A DNA stretch of 7,927 nt from an uncultured Faecalibacterium sp. (GTDB lineage Bacteria > Bacillota > Clostridia > Oscillospirales > Ruminococcaceae), in NCBI GenBank assembly GCA_934524985.1, contig CAKSYT010000034.1:1-7927 (forward strand), in the 5' to 3' direction. The notes under the pieces were generated by a model. The model did not search any database, was not told where the DNA came from, and saw only the letters and a program-made list of their open reading frames with translations. A program made the translations under genes and the position numbers. Shown here piece after piece: positions 1-5,776 of the stretch; positions within the stretch are counted from its first letter, which is position 1, and each line of letters opens with the position of its first letter.

Positions 1-200
1 TGGGCGAGGAGCTGCCCGCCGAGATGGGCGAGGTGGCACAGGTGAACGCCAACGACGGCACCTGCGAGGGCATCAAGTACAAAAAGTGGAACTGCTTTAC
101 CGTGCAGTTCCACCCGGAAGCAAACGGCGGCCCCAAGGACACCGAATTCCTGTTCGACCGCTTCCTAAACAACGTCAAAGCAGCAAAGGAGGCACGCTGA
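1..200 (+). CDS. carA: Carbamoyl-phosphate synthetase small (glutaminase) subunit, 3' end only
   Basis: This is the C-terminal end (about 65 residues, read in the frame starting at base 3) of the class I glutamine amidotransferase subunit that hydrolyses glutamine and passes ammonia to CarB. The visible stretch contains WNCFTVQFHPEA; the His (codon 111-113) and Glu (117-119) of HPE are the second and third members of the Cys-His-Glu catalytic triad in this family. The nucleophile Cys lies upstream of the window. The reading frame ends in TGA at 198-200, one base before the carB start, and the carB ribosome binding site lies inside its last codons, so the two are co-transcribed and probably translationally coupled. 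The identification rests on the HPE motif together with the adjoining carB. Confidence 0.93.
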   Translation, partial: GEELPAEMGEVAQVNANDGTCEGIKYKKWNCFTVQFHPEANGGPKDTEFLFDRFLNNVKAAKEAR

Positions 201-201
201 A

Positions 202-3200
202 ATGCCGAAGGACCCCAGAATCAAAAAGGTGCTGGTCATTGGCTCCGGCCCTATCATCATTGGTCAGGCTGCGGAGTTTGACTACTCCGGCACGCAGGCC
301 TGCCGCGCCCTGAAAGCAGAGGGCATCGAGACTGTTCTGCTGAACTCTAACCCCGCTACCATCATGACCGACCCGGACGTGGCCGACCATGTGTATATCG
401 AGCCCATGACGCTGGAAGTCGTGGAGCGCATTCTGGACATCGAAAAGCCGGACTCCGTGCTGCCCAATCTCGGCGGCCAGATGGGCCTGAACCTGTCCAT
501 GGAGCTGGCACGCTCCGGCTATCTGGACCGCACCGGCATCCGTCTGCTGGCCTGCAAGCCCGAGACCATCGACCGTGCCGAGGACCGCGAGCTGTTCAAG
601 GAGACCATGGAGAAGCTGCACCAGCCCATCATCCCCTCTGAGGTGGTGGAGACTCTGCAGGACGCGCTGGACTGCGCCGACCGCATCGGCTACCCGGTCA
701 TCGTGCGCCCGGCCTTTACCATGGGCGGCACCGGCGGCGGCATCTGCGAGACCCGCGAAAAGCTGATCGAGATCGGCACCAATGGCCTGCGTCTTTCTCC
801 CATCCATCAGATCTTGGTGGAAAAGTGCATCGCCGGCTGGAAAGAGATCGAGTACGAGGTGATGCGCGACCACAAAGGCAACGTGATCACCGTATGTAAC
901 ATGGAGAACCTCGACCCCGTGGGCATCCACACCGGCGACTCGGTGGTCGTGGCACCCTCCCAGACCCTGACCGACCACGAGTACCAGATGCTGCGTACCG
1001 CTGCACTGGATATCATCACTGAGCTGGGCATCGAGGGCGGCTGCAACTGCCAGTTTGCCCTGAAGCCGGACAGCTTCGATTACGCGGTCATCGAGGTCAA
1101 CCCCCGCGTGTCCCGCTCCTCCGCACTGGCCTCCAAGGCTACCGGCTACCCCATTGCCAAGGTGGCGACCAAGATCGCCATCGGCTATACGCTGGACGAG
1201 ATCACCAACGACGTTACCGGCAAGACCTGCGCCTGCTTTGAGCCTGCGCTGGACTACATCGTGGTCAAGTACCCGAAGTGGCCGTTTGATAAGTTCGTCT
1301 ACGCCGACAAGTCTCTGGGCACCCAGATGATGGCTACCGGCGAGGTGATGAGCATCGGCAACAGCTTCGAAGCCGCCATGATGAAGGCTGTTTCCTCCAT
1401 TGAGCTGGGCATGGACACCCTGACCCACAAGCCCTTTGAGGAACTGACCAACGAGGAAGTGGTGGAGCACATGCACGTTCAGGACGCCGAGCGCGTGTTC
1501 TGCGTGTACGAGGCGCTGAAGCGCGGCATCGACCACAAGGTCATCTACGATATCACCAAGATCGACTGGTGGTTCTTGGATAAGATGCAGCATCTGGCAG
1601 ATCTGGAAAAGGGTCTGGCACAGTGCAACGGCCAGCTGTCTGTGGAGCAGTACAAGACTGCCAAGAAGTACGGCTTCCAGGATAAAACTATCCGCCGTCT
1701 GGCACAGGTGGACACCCTGCCCGTGGAGAACTACCGCGCCGGCTTCAAGATGGTGGATACCTGCGCTGCCGAGTTCTCTGCCAACACCCCCTACTTCTAC
1801 TCCACCTATGACGGCGACAACGAGGCTGCAAGCTTCATCGCCGAGAAGGAAGCCGAGACCGCAGCCAAGGGCGAGCCTAAAAAGAAGAAGGTGCTGGTCT
1901 TTGGCTCCGGCCCCATCCGTATCGGTCAGGGCATCGAGTTCGACTACTGCTCTGTGCACTGTGTATGGACCCTGAAAAAGAACGGCTGCGAGGCCATTCT
2001 GGTCAACAACAACCCCGAGACCGTCTCCACCGACTTTGATACCGGCGACCGCCTGTACTTCGACCCGCTGAACCCGGAGAGCGTGGACAACATCATTGCC
2101 ACCGAAAAGCCGGATGCCTGCGTGGTGCAGTTCGGCGGACAGACCGCCATCAAGCTGGCCAAGCACATGGACGAGATTGGTCTGCCCATTCTGGGCACCC
2201 CGGCGGACGCTATCGACGAGGCCGAGGACCGCGAGCGCTTTGACGAGCTGCTGGAGCGCTGCAATATCCCCCGTGCCCCGGGCCGTACCGTGTTCAATCT
2301 GGACGAGGCTCTGGCTGCTGCCGAGGAGATCGGTCTGCCGGTGCTGATGCGTCCCTCCTATGTGCTGGGCGGTCAGAACATGATCGTGGCCTACAACAAG
2401 GCGGATATCATCGAGTACATGGGCGTTATCACCGAACATGTCGATATGGATCACCCGGTGCTGCTGGATAAGTACATCATGGGCACCGAGTGCGAGGTGG
2501 ACGCCATCTGCGATGGCGAAAACTTCCTGATCCCCGGCATCATGGAGCAGGTGGAGCGCACCGGCGTGCACTCCGGCGACTCCATCTGCGTCTACCCGGC
2601 ACAGCACCTGACGCAGGACGAGATCGACACCATGGTGGACTACACCGGCCGCTTTGCCCGCGAGCTGCACGTCACCGGTCTGGTCAACGTACAGTACGCT
2701 GTTTCCCATGGCCGTGTGTATGTCATCGAGGTGAACCCCCGCTCCTCCCGTACCGTGCCGTACATCTCCAAGGTCACCGGCGTGCCCATGGTGGATCTGG
2801 CCGTGCGCTGCTGCTTGGGCGAGAAGCTGGCAGATATGGGCTACGGCACCGGTCTGCACCCCAATGCCCCCTATGTGGCGGTAAAGGTGCCCGTGTTCAG
2901 CTTTGAAAAGCTGCACGCTGTGGATACCCAGTTCGGCCCCGAGATGAAGTCTACCGGCGAGGTGCTGGGCATTGCACCCAACTACCACGATGCCCTGCTC
3001 AAGGGCCTGATCGGTGCAGGCTATACCTTCAAGACCCCCGGCCCGGGCAGCTGCTGCATCTTCACCGTGAAGGACAGCGACAAGCCCGAGTTCGTGGATA
3101 TTGCATGGAAGCTGAAGGATATGGGCTATAAGCTCTACGGCACCTCCGGCACCTGTGCATGGCTCAACAAGCACATGGTCCCCTGCAACGAGGTGCGCAA

Positions 3201-3453
3201 CATCTCCGGCGAGGCTCCCAACATCGTGGACCTGCTGCAGAGCGGTCTGGTGGACTATGTGTTCTCCACCAGCGCCAAGGGCCGTGACCCCCGGCGCGAC
3301 TCCGTCCGCCTGCGCCGCAAGGCCGTGGAGCTGAGCATCCCCTGCATCACCGCAGTGGATACCGCCGCTTCTCTGGTGGACTGCCTGCGCAGCGAGCACA
3401 GTTTGGCGAACATCCCGCTGGTGGATATTGCCACCCTGTACCGCGGCAAATAA
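202..3453 (+). CDS. carB: Carbamoyl-phosphate synthetase large subunit
   Basis: CarB joins bicarbonate, ammonia (from CarA) and two ATP into carbamoyl phosphate, the precursor for pyrimidines and arginine, in the cytoplasm. At 1083 residues it has normal full length (E. coli CarB is 1073). The two tandem ATP-grasp halves are plain: the first begins with VLVIGSGPIIIGQAAEFDYS near residue 10 and has the metal-binding EVNPR at 298-302; the second begins with VLVFGSGPIRIGQGIEFDY near residue 564 and has EVNPRSSR at 843-850. Between them is the oligomerisation region, ending in a Lys/Glu-rich linker at about 545-563. From about 950 to the end is the MGS-like allosteric domain, with YGTSGT at 979-984. 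The ATG at 202 is preceded by AAAGGAGG at 185-192, 9 nt away. No frameshift or missing core motif was seen. Which effectors act on the allosteric domain cannot be read from the sequence. Confidence 0.98.
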   Translation: MPKDPRIKKVLVIGSGPIIIGQAAEFDYSGTQACRALKAEGIETVLLNSNPATIMTDPDVADHVYIEPMTLEVVERILDIEKPDSVLPNLGGQMGLNLSMELARSGYLDRTGIRLLACKPETIDRAEDRELFKETMEKLHQPIIPSEVVETLQDALDCADRIGYPVIVRPAFTMGGTGGGICETREKLIEIGTNGLRLSPIHQILVEKCIAGWKEIEYEVMRDHKGNVITVCNMENLDPVGIHTGDSVVVAPSQTLTDHEYQMLRTAALDIITELGIEGGCNCQFALKPDSFDYAVIEVNPRVSRSSALASKATGYPIAKVATKIAIGYTLDEITNDVTGKTCACFEPALDYIVVKYPKWPFDKFVYADKSLGTQMMATGEVMSIGNSFEAAMMKAVSSIELGMDTLTHKPFEELTNEEVVEHMHVQDAERVFCVYEALKRGIDHKVIYDITKIDWWFLDKMQHLADLEKGLAQCNGQLSVEQYKTAKKYGFQDKTIRRLAQVDTLPVENYRAGFKMVDTCAAEFSANTPYFYSTYDGDNEAASFIAEKEAETAAKGEPKKKKVLVFGSGPIRIGQGIEFDYCSVHCVWTLKKNGCEAILVNNNPETVSTDFDTGDRLYFDPLNPESVDNIIATEKPDACVVQFGGQTAIKLAKHMDEIGLPILGTPADAIDEAEDRERFDELLERCNIPRAPGRTVFNLDEALAAAEEIGLPVLMRPSYVLGGQNMIVAYNKADIIEYMGVITEHVDMDHPVLLDKYIMGTECEVDAICDGENFLIPGIMEQVERTGVHSGDSICVYPAQHLTQDEIDTMVDYTGRFARELHVTGLVNVQYAVSHGRVYVIEVNPRSSRTVPYISKVTGVPMVDLAVRCCLGEKLADMGYGTGLHPNAPYVAVKVPVFSFEKLHAVDTQFGPEMKSTGEVLGIAPNYHDALLKGLIGAGYTFKTPGPGSCCIFTVKDSDKPEFVDIAWKLKDMGYKLYGTSGTCAWLNKHMVPCNEVRNISGEAPNIVDLLQSGLVDYVFSTSAKGRDPRRDSVRLRRKAVELSIPCITAVDTAASLVDCLRSEHSLANIPLVDIATLYRGK

Positions 3454-3481
3454 GCCGTAACACCCGCATAAAACAGCTCTT

Positions 3482-3517
3482 TACAGCGCCTGCCGAAACG
3501 GTGGGCGCTGTATTTGT
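3482..3517 (+). terminator. Probable terminator hairpin of the carAB operon
   Basis: ACAGCGCC (3483-3490) pairs with GGCGCTGT (3504-3511). The stem extends inward through two G-U pairs and three G-C pairs to a tiny AAA loop (3496-3498), and outward by one T-A pair. It starts about 30 nt after the carB stop. The following T-rich run (ATTTGT) is short and interrupted, so it is weaker than the other terminators in this window and might act only partially or with Rho. Confidence 0.6.
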
Positions 3518-3542
3518 GCGGAGTGCACGGAACTGAATGTGG

Positions 3543-3597
3543 TTCGTGCGCAATAAACTACATTTCGTGCGCAATCCATCGAAAACAGTGCGCGAAA
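3543..3597 (+). promoter_or_regulatory. Three phased TGCGC boxes upstream of the HU gene
   Basis: The 12-mer TTCGTGCGCAAT occurs exactly twice, at 3543-3554 and 3564-3575. A weaker third copy, AGTGCGCGAA, lies at 3587-3596. The shared core GTGCGC starts at 3546, 3567 and 3588, so the period is exactly 21 bp, two helical turns, which puts all copies on the same DNA face. The first two carry the palindromic core TGCGCA. The third falls between the -35 and -10 elements of the predicted HU promoter. This layout suggests binding sites for a regulator. The protein that binds is not identifiable from the sequence. Confidence 0.5.
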
Positions 3598-3608
3598 TAT
3601 GTTATACT
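3579..3608 (+). promoter_or_regulatory. Predicted sigma-A promoter of the HU gene
   Basis: The -10 element TATACT at 3603-3608 is preceded by TGT (3600-3602), giving an extended -10. TCGAAA at 3579-3584 is a moderate -35 (four of six consensus bases) with an 18-bp spacer. It lies about 60 bp before the HU start codon, in the right orientation, after the carB terminator, and contains the third TGCGC box in its spacer. Confidence 0.65.
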
Positions 3609-3625
3609 CAACAACGCAAAATTTG

Positions 3626-3645
3626 CCAAAAGACGTTACTTTTGG
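3626..3645 (+). other. Small hairpin in the HU 5' untranslated region
   Basis: CCAAAAG (3626-3632) and CTTTTGG (3639-3645) form a perfect 7-bp stem around the loop ACGTTA. It lies between the predicted transcription start and the ribosome binding site AGGAGG (3653-3658), leaving only 7 nt between hairpin and Shine-Dalgarno. It may stabilise the 5' end of the mRNA or affect ribosome access. No T-run follows, so it is not a terminator. Confidence 0.45.
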
Positions 3646-3668
3646 ACATTCCAGGAGGATATCGATAC

Positions 3669-3971
3669 ATGACCCGTTCCCAGATGATCGAAACCGTGGC
3701 ACGCAAGACCGGCTTTACCGAAGCTCAGGTCGAGACCACGATGGATGCAATGTTTGACCAGATCGCGGACTGCCTGCGTGCTGACGAAAAGGTGACCATC
3801 GCCGGCTTTGGCCGCTTTGAGATGCGCCCCCGCAAGCCGAAGGCTTACACCAACCCCAAGACCAAGGTGTCCAGCCAGTTGGAGTCCACCTCCATCCCCG
3901 GCTTCAAGGCCAGCGGCCGCTTCAAGCAGAAGCTGGAGGCCGGCAAGAAGAGCGTGGAAGAGACCGCTTGA
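3669..3971 (+). CDS. HU/IHF-family DNA-binding nucleoid protein
   Basis: This is a small dimeric histone-like protein that bends and compacts DNA. The 100-residue product has the family layout: two N-terminal helices (about 3-38), the GFGRF turn at 46-50, a beta-arm rich in basic residues (RPRKPKAY at 53-60) with the intercalating proline at its usual place, Pro63 in TNP, and the closing segment IPGFKASGRFKQKL (76-89). It is about ten residues longer than a standard HU because of a short charged tail. Where many HU proteins read GRNP in the arm, this one reads YTNP. The ATG at 3669 was chosen because AGGAGG at 3653-3658 sits 10 nt upstream and homology starts at MTRSQM. An upstream in-frame ATG at 3537 precedes the promoter. 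It is a single-gene unit with its own promoter and terminator. Confidence 0.93.
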   Translation: MTRSQMIETVARKTGFTEAQVETTMDAMFDQIADCLRADEKVTIAGFGRFEMRPRKPKAYTNPKTKVSSQLESTSIPGFKASGRFKQKLEAGKKSVEETA

Positions 3972-3983
3972 TCCCGCACACTG

Positions 3984-4022
3984 AGAACCGTACCCGTGAC
4001 CCCGGGTGCGGTTCTTTTTGTT
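3984..4022 (+). terminator. Rho-independent terminator of the HU gene
   Basis: AGAACCG (3984-3990) pairs with CGGTTCT (4009-4015). Inside, after one U-G pair, ACCCG pairs with CGGGT, giving a stem of about 13 bp, and TTTTTGTT follows. It starts 12 nt after the HU stop codon. This is the clearest terminator in the window. Confidence 0.92.
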
Positions 4023-4096
4023 GCAGGCAGAGAACGATTTGGAATGCCCTCCGCTTGCGCTCTGGGCATTTTCAGCGGAAAATGATTTTGAATTTC

Positions 4097-4132
4097 GGGA
4101 TATCGGAACGCCTGCGGGCGTTCCGATATCCC
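4097..4132. repeat. Left 16-bp perfect hairpin of the palindromic element
   Basis: GGGATATCGGAACGCC (4097-4112) is perfectly complementary to 4117-4132 around the four-base loop TGCG. It begins one base after the end of the left 61-nt arm. There is no T-run after it, and it stands 75 bp past a complete terminator, so it is unlikely to be a terminator. Its partner is the hairpin at 4271-4306. Confidence 0.85.
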
Positions 4133-4168
4133 ATTTTCACAGCAGGGGTCGTGACGGGAAACGGTATT

Positions 4169-4201
4169 GCAGTGCCGCTTCCTACGGAAGCGCGGCACTG
4201 C
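4169..4201. repeat. Central hairpin of the palindromic element
   Basis: GCAGTGCCG (4169-4177) pairs with CGGCACTGC (4193-4201), and CTTCC (4178-4182) pairs with GGAAG (4186-4190), leaving a TAC loop and a two-base CG bulge on the 3' side (4191-4192). It sits near the point where the two arms of the larger palindrome meet. Confidence 0.8.
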
Positions 4202-4270
4202 GGGAAGGTCATCTTTTTCAGTGGGACAGAAAACAAATGCCGATTACCTTTACGACCCTCCCGTGAAAAG

Positions 4271-4306
4271 GCGATTCGGGAAAATCCGCAGATTTTCCCG
4301 AATCGC
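4271..4306. repeat. Right 16-bp perfect hairpin of the palindromic element
   Basis: GCGATTCGGGAAAATC (4271-4286) is perfectly complementary to 4291-4306 around the loop CGCA, which is TGCG on the other strand, the same loop as the left hairpin. It occupies the mirror position in the right arm. Compared in the same orientation, its stem matches the left stem at only 9 of 16 positions. Confidence 0.85.
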
Positions 4307-4407
4307 AAATTATAATAAAATTCCGCTGATTATGCCCAGAGCAACGCGGAGGGCATTTGAAATCGCCCCGCCCTGCGTGCGGCGCACGGCATCTTTTGGT
4401 TTCTCTG

Positions 4408-4436
4408 CTGACAAGCGCGGCATTTCATGCTATACT
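4408..4436 (+). promoter_or_regulatory. Predicted strong promoter of the DEAD-box helicase gene
   Basis: CTGACA at 4408-4413 (five of six -35 bases), a 17-bp spacer and TATACT at 4431-4436 preceded by TGC (4428-4430), an extended -10. Expected transcription start is near 4443, giving a leader of only about 37 nt before the start codon at 4480. The promoter lies about 40 bp beyond the right edge of the palindromic element. Confidence 0.8.
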
Positions 4437-4479
4437 TGTTGCAACGAGAAAAAACGCCACAAAGAACGGAGTTGTCCAA

Positions 4480-5667
4480 ATGCTTTACAGCGAGTTGCAG
4501 TGCAGCGAAGCCATCCACAAGGCTGTGGAACGCATGGGCTTTGCCGAAATGACCGAAATTCAGGAAAAGACCATCCCCCTCATGCTGGCCGGGCATGATG
4601 TCATCGCCAAGGCACCCACCGGCACCGGTAAGACCTGTGCCTTCGGCATCCCGGTGGTGGAGCATATCCAGCCGGAAAACAAATACCCGCAGGCCGTCAT
4701 CATGGCACCCACCCGGGAGCTTGCTCAGCAGATCGCCGAGGAGCTGACCAACCTCACCTACTTTATGCCCGAGGTGCAGGTGGCCTGCGTGTACGGCGGT
4801 GCCAATATGGAAAAGCAGGCAAAGCGTCTGGCCGAGGGCTGCCAGATCGTGGTAGCCACCCCGGGCCGGCTGATGGATCACTACAAGCACCACAGCATCG
4901 ATATCTCCCATGTGACCCAGATTGTGCTGGACGAAGCCGACGAGATGCTGAACATGGGCTTTTATAAGGATGTGCGCCACATTATTGAGATGATGAAGGC
5001 CCGCAAGGCCCTGTCCATGTTCTCTGCCACCATCAGCCGCGAGGTGATGGATATCGGCTGGCTGTACCAGCACAACGCCGAGGAGATCACCGTGCAGCCC
5101 CGGGAGGAAAGCCAGCCCAAGATCACCCAGTATATGCTGGAGACCTCCGGCCGCAATAAGCTGTCGGATCTGGCGCAGATCATCATCGGCGAGGGCTACA
5201 AGCGAGTGATGGTGTTCTGCGATACCAAGTTCAACACCGCCACGCTGGCAAACCAGCTGGCACGGCTGGGCTTCTCGGTGGACTGCCTGCACGGCGACCT
5301 CTCCCAGAAGGAGCGCAACCAGATCATGCAGGCTTTCCGGGACGGCAAGCTGGCCATTCTGGTGGCTACGGACGTTGCTGCCCGCGGCATTGATGTCTCG
5401 GACGTGGATGCTGTTATCAACTACGATGTGCCCAGCGAGAATGAACACTACACCCACCGCATCGGCCGCACCGGCCGCGCCAAAAAAGAGGGCGTGAGCT
5501 ACCTGTTCTATGTGCCGGAAGAGAAGAAGCGTGTGCAGGAACTGCTGCGCCTGACCCGCAACACCGACCTGTGCACCCCGGTGCACTTCGACTTCAACCA
5601 CGAGCACATCGTGGTGGAGAAAAAGCAGGACAACGCCGATCGTTTCCAGATCAAGTGCTATTTTTAA
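4480..5667 (+). CDS. Compact DEAD-box ATP-dependent RNA helicase
   Basis: This superfamily 2 helicase unwinds short RNA duplexes using ATP; such proteins act in ribosome assembly, mRNA decay or cold adaptation. All motifs are present in the 395-residue product: Q-motif Gln28, motif I APTGTGKT (45-52), Ia PTREL (77-81), Ib TPGR (127-130), II DEAD (151-154), III SAT (182-184), motif V ATDVAARGID (296-305) and VI HRIGRTGR (326-333). Only about 60 residues follow motif VI, with no basic or RNA-binding tail, so it is near the minimal two-domain core and shorter than CshA- or DeaD-type proteins. The ATG at 4480 is chosen because GGAG (4468-4471) lies 8 nt upstream, the promoter is just before it and homology starts there; an in-frame ATG at 4357 lies inside the palindrome and before the promoter. 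It is monocistronic. Its exact subfamily is not assigned. Confidence 0.95.
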   Translation: MLYSELQCSEAIHKAVERMGFAEMTEIQEKTIPLMLAGHDVIAKAPTGTGKTCAFGIPVVEHIQPENKYPQAVIMAPTRELAQQIAEELTNLTYFMPEVQVACVYGGANMEKQAKRLAEGCQIVVATPGRLMDHYKHHSIDISHVTQIVLDEADEMLNMGFYKDVRHIIEMMKARKALSMFSATISREVMDIGWLYQHNAEEITVQPREESQPKITQYMLETSGRNKLSDLAQIIIGEGYKRVMVFCDTKFNTATLANQLARLGFSVDCLHGDLSQKERNQIMQAFRDGKLAILVATDVAARGIDVSDVDAVINYDVPSENEHYTHRIGRTGRAKKEGVSYLFYVPEEKKRVQELLRLTRNTDLCTPVHFDFNHEHIVVEKKQDNADRFQIKCYF

Positions 5668-5672
5668 AGGAA

Positions 5673-5708
5673 GGAGCTGCTGTACGATTTTGTGTGGCAG
5701 CTCTTTTT
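5673..5708 (+). terminator. Terminator of the helicase gene
   Basis: GAGCTGC (5674-5680) pairs with GCAGCTC (5697-5703) and TTTTT follows at 5704-5708. The loop of 16 nt is large but can form further weak pairs. It starts 6 nt after the helicase stop and ends 10 nt before the next promoter, separating the two units. Confidence 0.75.
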
Positions 5709-5718
5709 GCAAAAAGGC

Positions 5719-5749
5719 TTGACCTTCCCCTTTGTGGAAGGTGTAGAAT
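5719..5749 (+). promoter_or_regulatory. MerR-type promoter with operator dyad
   Basis: TTGACC (5719-5724) and TAGAAT (5744-5749) are separated by 19 bp rather than the usual 17, the hallmark of promoters that MerR-family proteins activate by untwisting DNA. The dyad ACCTTCC (5722-5728) / GGAAGGT (5736-5742) fills the spacer, as in TipA- or SoxR-like operators. It lies directly before the merR-type gene, so autoregulation of the operon is likely. Confidence 0.88.
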
Positions 5750-5776
5750 ACTCCCGTAAGGAGGGGGTCGTGACCC

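Larger units (their letters stand above)
4035..4365. repeat. Imperfect palindromic element of about 330 bp (MITE-like or structured repeat)
   Basis: This gene-free stretch is inverted-repetitive end to end. Reading 4035-4095 forward and 4365-4307 as reverse complement, about 49 of 61 positions agree in a hand alignment with two single-base gaps; both begin CGATTT and share AATGCCCTCCGC, GCTCTGGGCAT and TCAGCGGAA. After a 16-bp hairpin in each arm, homology resumes: 4134-4168 matches the reverse complement of 4236-4269 at about 27 of 35 positions, including TTTTCAC, AGGG and TCGT. The centre holds a third hairpin. Each outer arm also has its own small AATGCCC/GGGCATT-type hairpin (4043-4070 and 4332-4356). 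The order is therefore A-B-C-B'-A'. Possible extension outward to GCAGG (4024-4028) and CCTGC (4372-4376). No target duplication is evident and no convincing ORF lies inside. Long terminal inverted repeats without coding capacity fit a MITE; a structured RNA is the alternative. Confidence 0.7.

Noticed and set aside
175..3399. A 1074-codon open frame on the - strand, opposite carB
   Set aside because: It mirrors carB almost exactly. In GC-rich genes with strong codon preference the opposite strand easily stays open. The translation is rich in His, Gln, Leu, Ala and Gly with no family motif, while carB is certain.
3537..3668. N-terminal extension of the HU protein by 44 residues from an upstream ATG
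   Set aside because: That start lies upstream of the predicted promoter and within the repeat boxes. The ATG at 3669 has a good ribosome binding site and matches the family start.
4035..4365. CRISPR array
   Set aside because: The repeats are inverted, not direct, occur only twice, and there are no regularly spaced unique spacers.
4357..4479. N-terminal extension of the helicase by 41 residues
   Set aside because: The start lies in the palindromic element and before the promoter at 4408-4436. The ATG at 4480 has GGAG at the right distance and family-like sequence.
3968..4598. Several overlapping short open frames through the palindromic region, on both strands
   Set aside because: They lack ribosome binding sites, read through perfect hairpins and terminator sequence, and give low-complexity or unfamiliar peptides.
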